From: Salinisphaera sp.
GTDB taxonomy: Bacteria > Pseudomonadota > Gammaproteobacteria > Nevskiales > Salinisphaeraceae
DNA: 64,000 bases
Assembly (NCBI RefSeq): GCF_002729955.1
Contig: NZ_PBYA01000058.1
Coordinates: 28,908 to 92,907 of the forward strand
Direction: 5' to 3'
Shown: positions 35,917-45,957 of the stretch, piece after piece
How positions within the stretch are numbered: the stretch's first letter is position 1
Layout: each line of letters opens with the position of its first letter
Made by a program: the position numbers and the translations under genes
The notes under the pieces: model-generated
The model's database searches: none
What the model was told of the DNA's origin: nothing
Seen by the model: only the letters and a program-made list of their open reading frames with translations

Positions 35917-36825
35917 TTACTGCGCCTCAGTTTCGCTTTCGGCGTCGTTATCGATGGTTTCGCCTTCGCTGGCCGGGGCATCCATGGCCGGCAACGTATA
36001 GCGTGGTTTTTCGCCGGCCCGCTGGCGATAGAACTCGTCGCGATGCAGCACATAGTTCGGATAGGAGGCCTGCAGGATCGCGCGCGAATCTTCTGCCAGG
36101 TCGGCCAGCCCCAGCTTCGCATAGCTTTCTTCCATGATCTCCAATGCGCGCGGCACGGAGTCGGAGCCCTGATAACGCTCGATCACGGTTTCGGCACGCC
36201 GGCTGGCGGCCACATAGGCCCGACGGCGCAGATAGTATTCGGCCACGTTGATTTCGAACTGCGCCAGGCGATTGCGGATATCGATCATGTGCAGCTGGGC
36301 GTCCTTGCGATAGACGCTCTGCGGATAGTTTTCCACCAGCAGGTTGAAGTCGGTGAACGCCTGCTCCAGGAAGCGGGTATCGCGCTTGTCCGGGTCGCCG
36401 CCGAGCAGGCCGGGGTCGTTGCGGTCGTAGTTCGACAGGCCGCGCAGATAGTAGATGTAGTCGATATGCGCGTTACGCGGGCGCTGCTTGATGAAGCGAT
36501 CGGCCGCCGATACCGCCGCCTCGTACTCCTGCGCCTTGTAATGTGCGGCGACCGATTCCATTTCCGCCTGCGCCGCGTAGGGCGAGAACGGAAAGCGGGC
36601 CTGGACTTCGGCGTATAATCTCAGCGCGCGGTCGGGGTCGCCGTCGACCAGAAATTCGCGCGCGGATTTGTACAGGCGCTCGGCGTCGGCCGAGTCGAGC
36701 TCGTTGCCCTCACGGTCGACCAGCGGCTCGTTGCTGTAGCCGGTTTCGTTGACGCCCTTGTCGCCGCCGCAACCGGTCATCGCAACAACCATCAAAATAC
36801 AAAGCGCGAGAACGATTTTCCGCAT
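35917..36825 (-). CDS. bamD: Outer membrane assembly lipoprotein BamD
   Basis: A 302-residue lipoprotein of the BAM complex that folds outer membrane proteins. The signal peptide ends with VVAMTGC, a lipobox with Cys near residue 19. The TPR repeats follow from about residue 45, including LYKSAREFLVDGDPDRAL, and YYLRGLSNYDR and RKDAQLHMIDIRNRLAQFE are family blocks. Longer than E. coli BamD (245) because of an acidic C-terminal tail (about residues 265-302). It is divergent from rluD, as in Pseudomonas. Confidence 0.93.
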   Translation of the reverse strand: MRKIVLALCILMVVAMTGCGGDKGVNETGYSNEPLVDREGNELDSADAERLYKSAREFLVDGDPDRALRLYAEVQARFPFSPYAAQAEMESVAAHYKAQEYEAAVSAADRFIKQRPRNAHIDYIYYLRGLSNYDRNDPGLLGGDPDKRDTRFLEQAFTDFNLLVENYPQSVYRKDAQLHMIDIRNRLAQFEINVAEYYLRRRAYVAASRRAETVIERYQGSDSVPRALEIMEESYAKLGLADLAEDSRAILQASYPNYVLHRDEFYRQRAGEKPRYTLPAMDAPASEGETIDNDAESETEAQ

Positions 36826-36942
36826 GCCAGTCCCGGACGTGCGCCGCACGTCGACAGATCAAAAACGAACGCGGAGTATACCTATACGGTCGCGCGATAC
36901 GCCATGTCACGCTTCGTGTTCGCAAACCAAGAGAAACCGCCC

Positions 36943-37920
36943 ATGTCGGCAAGTTATCGTGCCCCGGATTTCGAGGCACCGATCCCAGACGAGTTTTCCG
37001 GCGCCCGGCTGGATCGTGCCCTGGCAGCGATGCTGCCCGATTATTCACGCTCGCGCCTGCAGAACTGGCTGGCCGAAGGTGCCCTGACCGTCGATGGCGA
37101 GAACCCGCCGGCCAAGACCAAGGTCGCCGGCGGCGAAACCGTGCGCCTGACCGTGCCCAGCGAGCCGGACGACGACCGGGTGGTCGCCGAGCCGATCGGA
37201 CTGAACATCATCTACGAGGACGAGGCCATCATCGTGCTCGACAAGCCGGCCGGGCTGGTCATGCACCCGGGGGCCGGCAATCCCGACGGCACCCTGCAGA
37301 ACGCACTCATCCACCACGATGAATCGATGGCCGCGCTGCCGCGCGCCGGCATCGTGCATCGGCTGGACAAGGACACCTCCGGCATTCTGGTGGTGGCGCG
37401 CACGTTCGCGGCCCATGCAAAGCTGGTGGCCGATCTGGCCGAACGCACGGTCAAGCGCGAATACGAGGCCGTGGCCGTGGGCGTCATGACCGCGGGCGGC
37501 CATGTGGATGCCCCGATCGATCGCCACCCGGTCGATCGCAAACGCATGGCCGTACGCGATTCCGGGCGCGAGGCGATTACCCATTACCGCGTGATCGATC
37601 GGTATCGGGCACACACGCACGTACGCTGTCGGCTGGAAACCGGCCGCACCCATCAGATTCGTGTGCATCTGGCCCATATCCGGTTTCCGTTGCTGGGCGA
37701 TGCCACCTATGGCCGACGGCTGGCCGTGCCCCGCGATTCCAGCGACGCGTTCGCCACCGCGCTTCGGGGCTTTCGCCGCCAGGCGCTGCATGCGCGCCGG
37801 CTCGGACTCAATCATCCGGTGACCGGCGAATACATGAGCTGGAGCGCGCCAAGACCTGACGATTTCGAACAGCTGCTCGCCGCGCTGGCCGACGATGCCC
37901 GGGCACATGACCATGGCTGA
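36943..37920 (+). CDS. rluD: 23S rRNA pseudouridine synthase RluD
   Basis: Makes pseudouridines 1911, 1915 and 1917 in helix 69 of 23S rRNA. From ATG 36943 it has 325 residues: an S4 RNA-binding domain (about 18-80, with LPDYSRSRLQNWL) then the RluA-type catalytic domain with the active-site Asp in IVHRLDKDTSGILVVA. GRTHQIRVHLAHI is another family block. An in-frame ATG at 36904 is possible but gives an unusual N terminus. It overlaps pgeF by eight bases. Confidence 0.94.
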   Translation: MSASYRAPDFEAPIPDEFSGARLDRALAAMLPDYSRSRLQNWLAEGALTVDGENPPAKTKVAGGETVRLTVPSEPDDDRVVAEPIGLNIIYEDEAIIVLDKPAGLVMHPGAGNPDGTLQNALIHHDESMAALPRAGIVHRLDKDTSGILVVARTFAAHAKLVADLAERTVKREYEAVAVGVMTAGGHVDAPIDRHPVDRKRMAVRDSGREAITHYRVIDRYRAHTHVRCRLETGRTHQIRVHLAHIRFPLLGDATYGRRLAVPRDSSDAFATALRGFRRQALHARRLGLNHPVTGEYMSWSAPRPDDFEQLLAALADDARAHDHG

Positions 37921-38668
37921 GCCGATCGGATTTCTGGCCGCCGACTGGCCGGCGCCGGCCCATATCAAGGCCGGCACCACGCTACGCAGCGGCGGCGTGA
38001 GCCTGCCGCCGTTCGACAGCCTCAATCTCGGCGATCGGGCCGGCGATGAGCCGGCCGCGGTGGCGACCAACCGACAACGGGTGCGCGAATCTCTGAATCT
38101 GCCGAATGAGCCTGTTTGGCTTTACCAGGTCCACGGCACGCGCGTCGTCGATGCCGGCTGCGATATCGCGGGTGAGGCCGATGCCAGCATCGCCCGCCAT
38201 CGCGATGCCGTCTGTGCGGTGATGACCGCGGATTGCCTGCCGGTGTTGTTCTGTGACACCGCGGGCCGCTGCTGGGGGGCGGCCCATGCCGGCTGGCGCG
38301 GACTGGCAGAGGGCGTGCTCGAAGCCACGATCGACGCGCTGGCCGCGCCCCCGGGCGACCTCATGGCCTGGCTGGGCCCGTCGATCGGCGCCCACAACTT
38401 TGAAGTGGGCGAGGACGTGCGTGCCGCGTTCTGCGAGCGCGCGCCGGGCGATGCAGCCGCGTTCGTTGCCCGCGACACGCCGGGCAAATATCTCGCCGAT
38501 ATCTATGCACTGGCCCGCGCCCGCCTCGAACGCGCCGGGGTGCACGCCGTCTACGGCGGCGGCCTGTGCACCATCGACGACGCCGCCCGTTTCTATTCCT
38601 ATCGCCGCAACGGCGCCCGCACCGGCCGCATGGCCTCGCTGATCTGGCACGCCCGCGAGCCGAACTAG
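37913..38668 (+). CDS. pgeF: Peptidoglycan editing factor PgeF (YfiH, multicopper-oxidase-like)
   Basis: A 251-residue protein of the YfiH/DUF152 family. In E. coli it corrects UDP-MurNAc carrying L-Ser in place of L-Ala, keeping stem peptides accurate. Family motifs are QVHGTRV, ADCLPVLFCD with a metal-site Cys/His pattern, AAHAGWRGLAEGV and GPSIGAHNFEVG. Older annotations call it laccase or polyphenol oxidase. It follows rluD directly, an arrangement conserved in many bacteria. Confidence 0.92.
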   Translation: MAEPIGFLAADWPAPAHIKAGTTLRSGGVSLPPFDSLNLGDRAGDEPAAVATNRQRVRESLNLPNEPVWLYQVHGTRVVDAGCDIAGEADASIARHRDAVCAVMTADCLPVLFCDTAGRCWGAAHAGWRGLAEGVLEATIDALAAPPGDLMAWLGPSIGAHNFEVGEDVRAAFCERAPGDAAAFVARDTPGKYLADIYALARARLERAGVHAVYGGGLCTIDDAARFYSYRRNGARTGRMASLIWHAREPN

Positions 38669-38758
38669 CGGCTTTGGTCAGGTTCAAGCCGACGGAGCAC
38701 CATCGAGCGAGCCGCATTCTGCTGCAATAAACGAAGCCAACACCGGCGAACGCGCCCG

Positions 38759-39350
38759 AACCGCGATCTGCGCTGATCTGTGTAGACCTGCGGCTCGCCT
38801 TTGACCGAACGCAGCCAAGTCACCCGGCTGCGTCACCCAAGCAAGTACGCCCCAAAAAGCTGCCCGCTCATCTGCGTTGATCTGCGCGAATCTGCGGATC
38901 GCCTCCGAAGGAACGGAGCCGACCCAACAGACGGCGCCCCGCAGTTCTTAAAGCCACAGCCGCCGCCCGCCAATCTGCGTAATTTGCGGATTCTTTCAAA
39001 GAGCGAAGCCGCCACTGGCGAATGCGCCCGACCCGCGAACCAACGCAAGCGCTAAACCGCAATCTGCGTTGAGCTGTGTAGATCTGCGGATCGCCTTTGA
39101 AGGAGCGCAGCCAAGTCACCCGACTGCGCCACCCAAGCGAGTACGCCCAAAAAGCTGCCCGCCCATCTGCGGATCGCCTTCGAAAGAACGGAGCCGGCCC
39201 AACAGATGGCGCCCCGTGGTTCATAGAGCCACAGACGCCGACCGCCCAATCTGCGTAATCGGCGCAATCTGTGGTTGCCCTCGAAGAACGAAGCCAATCC
39301 AGAGCCGGCGGCACACAACTGCCATCGCCCGAGAGCCAGGCCGCTACCGC
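38759..39350. repeat. Gene-free block of two imperfect 296-base tandem repeats rich in ATCTGCG
   Basis: The 703 bases between pgeF and uvrA hold no convincing gene. Two copies of a unit of about 296 bases start at 38759 and 39055. Matching stretches include TTTGA(C/A) through GCAGCCAAGTCACCC, GTACGCC(C)AAAAAGCTGCCCGC, and AACAGA(C/T)GGCGCCCCG. Within each copy the short words ATCTGCG, CTGCGTAAT and TGCGGATC recur. Weak reading frames on both strands (such as 38801-39055 and 38868-39314) only translate the repeat. Confidence 0.7.
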
Positions 39351-39371
39351 TTTAACCCAGCGTAATCCGCC

Positions 39372-42350
39372 TCAGCTACTCGTCTTCGAACGCGGCTTCT
39401 TGCGGCTGGCGGTGATTTTCTTCTCGGCCGAGCCGGACGCCTTCTTGGCAGCCGTCTTCTTTTCCTTCTTCGGCGGCAGCGCCAGATCACGCTCGTCGCC
39501 CGACGTGTTGTGCCCGGTGCCGGGCGCGCTATCGCCCAGCATGGGCTTGAGAAAACGCCCGGTATGGGAGGCTTCGATGGCGGCCACGTCTTCCGGCGTG
39601 CCGGTGGCGATGATCTCGCCGCCGCCTTCGCCGCCCTCCGGGCCCAGATCGACGAGCCAGTCGGCGGACTTGATCACGTCCAGATTGTGCTCGATCACGA
39701 TCACCGCGTTACCGGCATCGCGAAGGCGTAACAGCACCTTCAGCAACTGGTTGATGTCGTGGAAGTGCAGGCCCGTGGTGGGCTCGTCCAGCAGATAGAG
39801 CGTGCGCCCTGTATCGCGCTTGGACAGCTCGCGGGCGAGCTTGATGCGCTGGGCCTCGCCGCCGGACAGCGTGGTCGCGTTCTGGCCGAGCTTCACATAG
39901 CTCAGGCCCACGTCCATGAGCGTTTCCAGCTTGCGTTTCAGGCTCGGCACCGGGGCGAAGAACTCCAGCGCGGCTTCCACGCGCATTTCCAGCACGTCGG
40001 AAATGGTCTTGCCCTTGTAGTGGACCTGAAGGGTTTCACGGTTGTAGCGCGCGCCCTTGCAGGTATCGCAGGTGACATAGACATCCGGCAGAAAGTGCAT
40101 CTCCACCTTGATCACGCCATCGCCCTGACAGGCCTCGCAGCGTCCGCCCTTCACGTTGAAGGAGAACCGGCCCGGCTGATAGCCGCGTGCCCGGGCTTCC
40201 GGGGTGTTCGCGAACAGCTCGCGGATAGTGCCGAACAGCCCGGTGTAGGTCGCCGGGTTGGAACGCGGCGTACGCCCGATCGGGGCCTGGCTGATATCGA
40301 TGACCTTGTCGAGATGCTCCAGGCCCTCGATCGAGGTCATGGGTGCGGCCCGTGCCACCGCCCGGTTGACCTGGCGCGCGGCGGCCGGGAACAGGGTTTC
40401 GTTGATCAGCGTCGACTTGCCCGAGCCGGATACGCCGGTGATGCAGGTCAGCTGGCCCATGGACAGCTCGACCGAGACGTTCTTGAGGTTGTTGCCGCGT
40501 GCGCCGTTGATCTTGATCACGCGTTCTTTGTCGAAGGCGATACGGTTTTCGGGAATGGGGATCGTCAGGCGGCCGGACAGATACTGGCCGGTCAGCGATT
40601 GTTCGTTAGCCGCGATCTGTTCGGCGCTGCCCTGGGCGATGACGTGGCCGCCGTGGTCGCCTGCGCCGAGGCCCATGTCGACCACGTATTCGGCTTCGCG
40701 GATCGCGTCTTCGTCGTGTTCGACCACGATCACGGTATTGCCCAGATCGCGCAGGCGTTCGAGCGTGTTGAGCAGGCGCCGGTTGTCGCGCTGGTGCAGG
40801 CCGATGGAGGGCTCGTCGAGCACATACATCACGCCCACCAGCCCCGCGCCGATCTGGCTGGCCAGACGAATACGCTGGGCCTCGCCGCCGGACAGCGTTT
40901 CCGCGCTGCGCGACAGGGTCAGATAATTCAGGCCCACGTCGAGCAGGAACTTCACCCGGGCCTTGATCTCCTTGAGGATCGGCTCGGCGATCTCGGCACG
41001 GTGGCCGGGAATATCCAGCGATTCGGCGATCTCGTAAGCGCCGGCAATACTGGCCGCGTTGATTTCGGGGAGGGTGCGATCGGCCACGCGGACATGCCGG
41101 GCCGCCTGGTTCAGGCGGGCGCCGCCGCAGCTGGGGCAGGCCTTGTCGGACAGATACTTGGCCAGTTCTTCGCGTACCGCCATCGAATCCGTTTCTGCAT
41201 AGCGGCGCTGCATGTTGTCGAGCACGCCCTCGAAGGCGTGCTTGCGTACACGGGTACGCCCGCGGGCGTTGACGTAGCGGAACTCGATCTTCTCGCGGCC
41301 GGAGCCGTGCAGGATGATCTTGCGGGCTTTTTCGGGCAGCTCGCGCCAGGGCGTGTCCACGTCGAAGCCGTATTTCTCGGCCAGCGACTGAATCAGGCCG
41401 AAGAAATAGGGGTTGCGTCGGTCCCAGCCGCGGACCGCGCCGCCGGCCAGGCTCAGCGAGTCGTCGGTGATTACGCGGTCGACATCGAAAACCGCCAGCG
41501 AGCCCAGCCCGTCGCAGGCGCTGCAGGCGCCATGCGGCGAGTTGAAGGAGAACAGCCGCGGTTCCATGTCGTTAATGGAATAGCCACAGACCGGGCAGGC
41601 GAACTGCGAGGAAAACACCTCCGGCTCGCCGTCGCCGCGCCAGGGCAGGATCCAGGCAATGCCTTCGGACAGGCGCAGGGCGGTCTCGAAGGATTCGGCC
41701 AGACGCTGCTGAATACCGTCGCGGATCTTGAAGCGGTCCACGACCACTTCGATATCGTGCTTCACCTTGGGGTTGAGTTCCGGCACTTCGTCGATTTCGA
41801 CGATCTCGCCGTCTACCCGCATACGCACGAAGCCCTGGCCCCGCATCTGTTCGAAGACGTCGCGATGCTCGCCCTTGCGCGAGCGAATCACCGGCGCGAG
41901 CAGCATCCAGGCCGACTCGGCCTCTTTTTCCAGCGTCTGGTCGACCATCTGCGACACGCTCTGGGCGGTCAGCGGTTCGTCGTGATCCGGGCAATAGGGC
42001 GTACCCGCGCGTGCGAACAGCAGGCGCAGATAATCATGAATCTCGGTGACCGTGCCCACCGTCGAACGCGGATTGTGCGAGGTCGATTTCTGTTCGATGG
42101 AAATGGCCGGCGACAGGCCCTCGATGGAATCGAGATCCGGCTTTTCCATCATCGACAGGAACTGGCGCGCATAGGCCGACAGCGATTCGACATAGCGACG
42201 CTGGCCTTCGGCATAGACCGTGTCGAAGGCGAGGCTCGACTTGCCCGAGCCGGACAGGCCGGTAATCACGATCAGCTGGTTGCGCGGCAGATCGAGATCG
42301 ACGTTCTGGAGGTTGTGCGTACGGGCACCGCGGATGCGGATACTGTCCAT
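39372..42350 (-). CDS. uvrA: Excinuclease ABC subunit UvrA
   Basis: DNA damage sensor of nucleotide excision repair, 992 residues from ATG 42350 (E. coli 940). Two ABC ATPase modules show Walker [15 protein letters not shown] near residue 31 and [11 protein letters not shown] near 630, with LSGGEAQRI signatures in each. Zinc modules are CPVCGYSI with CSACDG and CEACQGDG with CDTCKG. The last ~45 residues form a Lys/Ala/Ser-rich basic tail absent from E. coli UvrA. TATACT at 42388-42383 (minus) is a possible -10. No clear LexA box is visible. Confidence 0.96.
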   Translation of the reverse strand: MDSIRIRGARTHNLQNVDLDLPRNQLIVITGLSGSGKSSLAFDTVYAEGQRRYVESLSAYARQFLSMMEKPDLDSIEGLSPAISIEQKSTSHNPRSTVGTVTEIHDYLRLLFARAGTPYCPDHDEPLTAQSVSQMVDQTLEKEAESAWMLLAPVIRSRKGEHRDVFEQMRGQGFVRMRVDGEIVEIDEVPELNPKVKHDIEVVVDRFKIRDGIQQRLAESFETALRLSEGIAWILPWRGDGEPEVFSSQFACPVCGYSINDMEPRLFSFNSPHGACSACDGLGSLAVFDVDRVITDDSLSLAGGAVRGWDRRNPYFFGLIQSLAEKYGFDVDTPWRELPEKARKIILHGSGREKIEFRYVNARGRTRVRKHAFEGVLDNMQRRYAETDSMAVREELAKYLSDKACPSCGGARLNQAARHVRVADRTLPEINAASIAGAYEIAESLDIPGHRAEIAEPILKEIKARVKFLLDVGLNYLTLSRSAETLSGGEAQRIRLASQIGAGLVGVMYVLDEPSIGLHQRDNRRLLNTLERLRDLGNTVIVVEHDEDAIREAEYVVDMGLGAGDHGGHVIAQGSAEQIAANEQSLTGQYLSGRLTIPIPENRIAFDKERVIKINGARGNNLKNVSVELSMGQLTCITGVSGSGKSTLINETLFPAAARQVNRAVARAAPMTSIEGLEHLDKVIDISQAPIGRTPRSNPATYTGLFGTIRELFANTPEARARGYQPGRFSFNVKGGRCEACQGDGVIKVEMHFLPDVYVTCDTCKGARYNRETLQVHYKGKTISDVLEMRVEAALEFFAPVPSLKRKLETLMDVGLSYVKLGQNATTLSGGEAQRIKLARELSKRDTGRTLYLLDEPTTGLHFHDINQLLKVLLRLRDAGNAVIVIEHNLDVIKSADWLVDLGPEGGEGGGEIIATGTPEDVAAIEASHTGRFLKPMLGDSAPGTGHNTSGDERDLALPPKKEKKTAAKKASGSAEKKITASRKKPRSKTSS

Positions 42351-42444
42351 GAAGCGGGCGCGATGGGGAGGAATAGCCCACAAGTATACGCAGCGTCGCA
42401 AGGGCGCCCCAAACAACGTTAGCCCCGGCCTTTACAGGCCCCTG

Positions 42445-42453
42445 TGGTAGAAT
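42445..42453 (+). promoter_or_regulatory. Extended -10 promoter before the MFS gene and ssb
   Basis: TGGTAGAAT on the plus strand matches an extended -10 (TG, one base, TAGAAT at 42448-42453). No good -35 is seen at the usual spacing, as expected for an extended -10. It lies in the 285-base gap between the divergent uvrA and MFS genes and could drive the MFS gene and ssb. Confidence 0.5.
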
Positions 42454-42635
42454 TCGCGGCCTGATTGGCGCCGCCAATCGACGGCCCTGGCCGCCGTGCA
42501 TTCGTGTCGCGCGGCCTGTTGGCACGGCCCGCGAATGCCGCTCGATCCCATGCCCCGAGGGCGGGTGACGGCTCACAGGCACCGTATGCGTCGTGCGGCC
42601 GCCGGCATCGCACCCATACCTGGCAAGAGTTGCTC

Positions 42636-44018
42636 ATGACCAGATTCGAAACCCGGGCGGCCTTCTCGCTGGCAGGCATCTTCTCCCTGCGCATGCTCGG
42701 CCTGTTCATGATCTACCCGGTGTTCACGTTCTATGCCAAGCATCTGAACGGTTCCACGCCGTTCACGGTGGGGCTGGCCCTGGGCGCCTACGGCCTCACC
42801 CAGGCCCTGCTGCAGATCCCCTTCGGCATGCTCTCCGATCGCTTCGGGCGCAAGCGCATGATCTGCATCGGCCTGCTGATCTTTGCGCTGGGCAGTATCG
42901 TGGCGGCGCTGTCGGGCAGTATTTATGGCGTGATCGCCGGGCGTATTCTGCAGGGCGCAGGCGCGGTCGGCTCGGTCATTCTTGCCCTGGGCGCGGATCT
43001 GACCCGCGAAGAACAGCGCACCAAGACGATGGCCGTGATCGGCATGACCATCGGCCTGTCGTTTGCGTTGGCCCTGGTGCTCGGCCCGCTGCTCAATGCC
43101 GTGATCGGCGTATCCGGCATTTTCTGGACCACGGCGTTAATGGCGCTGGTGGGTATTGGCGTGCTGTATCGCGTCACCCCGGAACCGGCCGTGCTGCAAT
43201 CGCACCGGGATACCGGGGCAGTGCCGGCGATGTTTCGGCGCGTGCTTACCGATGGTCAGCTGCTGCGCCTGGATTTCGGCATCTTCGCGCTGCACGCCAT
43301 GCTCACCGCGAGCTTCATCGCCGTGCCCGTGCTGCTGCGCGATGTGGTCGGCGTGGGTGAAAGCGAACTGTGGATGGTCTATCTGCCGGTATTGGCCGTG
43401 TCGGTGATGATCATGGTGCCAATGATCATCCTGGCCGAGGCCAAGCGGAAGATGAAATCCGTTTTCGTCGGCGCCGTGGTTACGCTTGGCCTGACCCAGG
43501 TCGCACTGCTGGCCTGGCACAACAGTCTGGTCGAGCTGGTGGTGGTGCTCACGCTGTTCTTTGCCGCCTTCAATACCATGGAGGCGAGCCTGCCGTCGTT
43601 GATTTCCAAGGCCGCGCCGGCCGATGCCAAGGGCACGGCCATGGGCGTTTATTCCAGCTCGCAGTTCTTCGGCATCTTCATCGGCGGTACCGTGGGCGGC
43701 TGGGCCTACGGCATCGACGGGCCGGCCGGTGTCTTCATTTTCTCGGCGATCGTGGCGCTGCTATGGTTCGCTGTCGCAGTGACCATGAAACCGCCGCGCT
43801 TCACGCGGATGCGCATGATCAGCGTTCAGGTGGCGAACGCGGCCGAGGCACGGGCGCTGGAAGCCGAACTGCTCGCCCAGACGGGCGTGGTCGAGGCTGC
43901 GGTTGCGCTCGACGAAGGCGTGGCCTATATAAAAGTCGACAGCGCGAAGGCAGACGATGTCGATCTCGACGCATTTTCCCGGCGCTCCGCACACACGGGT
44001 GCGAGCCAGCCGACCTAA
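42636..44018 (+). CDS. MFS transporter with C-terminal YAM-type domain
   Basis: A 460-residue major facilitator with about 12 membrane helices. The loop 2-3 motif SDRFGRKRMI near residue 68 is typical of drug/H+ antiporters of the YajR type. After the helices, residues about 395-450 form a small ferredoxin-like domain (MISVQVANAAEARALEAEL onward), like the YAM domain of E. coli YajR. The substrate is unknown. The order uvrA, MFS, ssb is conserved in gammaproteobacteria such as Pseudomonas. ATG 42636 chosen by family start. Confidence 0.85.
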   Translation: MTRFETRAAFSLAGIFSLRMLGLFMIYPVFTFYAKHLNGSTPFTVGLALGAYGLTQALLQIPFGMLSDRFGRKRMICIGLLIFALGSIVAALSGSIYGVIAGRILQGAGAVGSVILALGADLTREEQRTKTMAVIGMTIGLSFALALVLGPLLNAVIGVSGIFWTTALMALVGIGVLYRVTPEPAVLQSHRDTGAVPAMFRRVLTDGQLLRLDFGIFALHAMLTASFIAVPVLLRDVVGVGESELWMVYLPVLAVSVMIMVPMIILAEAKRKMKSVFVGAVVTLGLTQVALLAWHNSLVELVVVLTLFFAAFNTMEASLPSLISKAAPADAKGTAMGVYSSSQFFGIFIGGTVGGWAYGIDGPAGVFIFSAIVALLWFAVAVTMKPPRFTRMRMISVQVANAAEARALEAELLAQTGVVEAAVALDEGVAYIKVDSAKADDVDLDAFSRRSAHTGASQPT

Positions 44019-44036
44019 CATCGATGGAGTGTTGCA

Positions 44037-44582
44037 ATGGCAAGTAGGGGCATTAACAAGGCGATTCTGATCGGCAATCTCGGCGCCGACCCGGAAACGC
44101 GTTATACCGCCGGCGGCACCGCGGTGACCAACGTCAATCTCGCCACCTCGGACACCTGGCGCGACAAGTCCAGCGGCGAGATGCAGGAACGCACCGAATG
44201 GCACCGCGTGGTGTTTTTTGCGCGTCTGGCCGAAGTGGCCGGTGAATACCTGCGCAAGGGTTCCAAGATCTACGTCGAAGGGCGTATCCAGACCCGCAAG
44301 TACCAGAACAAGGATGGCCAGGACGTCTACACCACCGAGATTGTCGGCAACGAGATGCAGATGCTCGACTCGAAAGGCGGCAGCGGTGGCGGTGGCAGTG
44401 CCCCGTTCGGCGGCGGTGGCGGCCAGCAGCAGCGTCCGCCCCAACAGGGCGGCGGCTATGGCGGTCAGGGCGGCGGCCAGGGCGGTCGCGGTGGCCAGCA
44501 GTCCTATCAGCCGCCGCAGCGCGAGCCGGCCGGCGGCGATCCCGGCTTCGACGACGATCTGGACGACGATATTCCGTTCTAG
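44037..44582 (+). CDS. ssb: Single-stranded DNA-binding protein SSB
   Basis: A 181-residue SSB. Residues 1-110 form the OB fold, with [20 protein letters not shown] and [28 protein letters not shown] split over two blocks. A Gly/Gln-rich linker follows. The acidic tip [10 protein letters not shown], which recruits repair partners, is intact. It follows the MFS gene by 18 bases with AGTG-type spacing, so co-transcription is likely. Confidence 0.96.
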   Translation: MASRGINKAILIGNLGADPETRYTAGGTAVTNVNLATSDTWRDKSSGEMQERTEWHRVVFFARLAEVAGEYLRKGSKIYVEGRIQTRKYQNKDGQDVYTTEIVGNEMQMLDSKGGSGGGGSAPFGGGGGQQQRPPQQGGGYGGQGGGQGGRGGQQSYQPPQREPAGGDPGFDDDLDDDIPF

Positions 44583-45108
44583 CTTTGCTGGCCTGATCGG
44601 CCCGGCGGCGTGATAACGCCCCAACGCAGGATGAGACGGGGCGGCCGGGCGCCCCGCGAGCCGGACGAGGTGCGCTGAAAACCCCGGCGAACTGCGGCCC
44701 GGCGGGCGGCGCGTAGGTTCGCTCGCGGCCATCAGGTCCGATGCGCTCGGCGACTGCCCGCTTGTTCAGGCGGGGCGTTCATAAAGAGCCACGCCAACGT
44801 GCGGAAGCTGAGCGCCCAGGCTGGCCAGCATGACCGGCGCTCTTTGCAGCGGATCGGCCTATCTCGCCGCCGATTCGCGATCGCCGCGGTCGCAAGACGG
44901 CCGACGTCACCGACTAGGCGCCGGCACGGGCCGGAGAAGTTCGGCCTACAACTCCTCGCGGGCCTTGCCTTGACCCAGATCAATGTATGGGGTTCGGGCG
45001 CACGCGATCATCGCGCGATGAATCCAGTTTTCGTATCGGAACATGGCTGCTCGGTGGCTCGGGTTCGGGCGGCGCTCGGCATGACACGGCTGACGGCGGG
45101 TCGCGGCG
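44583..45108. other. Gene-free region between ssb and the Dnr-type gene
   Basis: Over 526 bases I see no gene with family features or a credible ribosome site; a short frame on the minus strand (44732-44983) has no recognisable content. The only clear signal is the FNR-type palindrome at 44970-44983, listed separately. Confidence 0.6.
44970..44983 (+). promoter_or_regulatory. FNR/ANR/Dnr-type binding site before the Dnr-type gene
   Basis: TTGACCCAGATCAA matches the TTGAT-N4-ATCAA consensus with one base change in the left half. It lies 125 bases before the ATG at 45109. The likely binders are FNR (48788-49534) or the Dnr-type protein itself. A clear -10 at class II spacing is not seen; GATCAT at 45006-45011 is the nearest match. 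Confidence 0.65.
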
Positions 45109-45837
45109 ATGGCTGTTAACGACAGCGTCGCGGCGCGCGAGATTCGCACCGCGCTCGCGCCCCAGTATTTTCTCGAGGGCATGTCCGAGGTGCGCCGGGC
45201 GCGCCTGCTGCATAGCGCCAGCACCCATGTGTTCGCAGCCGGCCAGACGCTGTTTCATCGCGGCGACATGGCCGAAAGCTTCTTCGTCGTCCTCGAAGGG
45301 CGGGTCAAGCTCTATCGGCTGTCCATCGACGGCGACGAAAAGATCATGGGGCTGGTGGGCGCGGGCGAGAGCTTTGGCGAGGGCATACTGTTCATGGAAC
45401 CGCCGCGCTATCCGGTGAGCGCACAGGCGCTGGAGAACAGCCGCGTCGTGGCGATCAGCCGCGCCGATTATCTCGACGAGATCCAGCATTGCTTTGGCAC
45501 CTGCATGGCGGTCATGCACAAGCTCACCGCGCGGATCGAACGCCTGCTCGACGAGGTCGAATCGCTTACCCTCAAGGATAGCCGCTATCGCGTGGTCAAT
45601 TACCTGCTGGAGTTGATTCCGGAGCGGGCGACCGGGCCGGTTCAGCTGTGCCTGCCCACATCCAAGAGCGCGATCGCGGGGCGTTTGGCCATTCGCGCAG
45701 AGACCTTTTCCCGGACGCTGCGACAGCTCGCCGAGAACGGCACGATCGTGCTCTGCGGCGGCCGCATGATCGAGGTGCCCAACCCTCGGGTCTTGCGCCA
45801 TGCCCTGGGCGCGAAGTCGGCGGGCGTTGCGTCGTGA
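45109..45837 (+). CDS. Crp/Fnr family regulator, Dnr-type
   Basis: A 242-residue regulator. The cNMP-type sensor fold spans about residues 20-130 (LFHRGDMAESFFVVLEGRVKLYRL), a dimer helix follows, and the winged helix-turn-helix (about 170-230) reads AGRLAIRAETFSRTLRQLAENG. It lacks the Fe-S cysteines of FNR. By eye it resembles Pseudomonas Dnr, a heme/NO sensor that shares FNR-like sites, especially in GDEKI, SLKDSRYRVV and the recognition helix. No denitrification gene is in the window. An FNR-type box lies upstream. Confidence 0.8.
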   Translation: MAVNDSVAAREIRTALAPQYFLEGMSEVRRARLLHSASTHVFAAGQTLFHRGDMAESFFVVLEGRVKLYRLSIDGDEKIMGLVGAGESFGEGILFMEPPRYPVSAQALENSRVVAISRADYLDEIQHCFGTCMAVMHKLTARIERLLDEVESLTLKDSRYRVVNYLLELIPERATGPVQLCLPTSKSAIAGRLAIRAETFSRTLRQLAENGTIVLCGGRMIEVPNPRVLRHALGAKSAGVAS

Positions 45838-45957
45838 TCGCCGTCGTTCAGTGATGGCCAGTCGATCGCGTGCCGTCGCGAAAGCGCGGAACGGAGCGGA
45901 TGTCGCCGACCGTTTAGCAACGAGGGTCGCTTTGTTTATCGATGCGAGGTATGGCTT

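Noticed and set aside
38801..39365. Several short frames on both strands between pgeF and uvrA
   Set aside because: They simply translate the 296-base repeats; frames exist on both strands at once and carry no domain.
39759..42422. An 887-codon plus-strand frame opposite uvrA
   Set aside because: It is a shadow of uvrA; no motifs, no ribosome site, and composition rich in Arg, Ala and His typical of antisense frames.
42351..42635. LexA (SOS) box before uvrA
   Set aside because: No CTGT-N8-ACAG match was seen in the gap; only the palindrome ACAGGCCCCTGT at about 42434, which has the wrong form.
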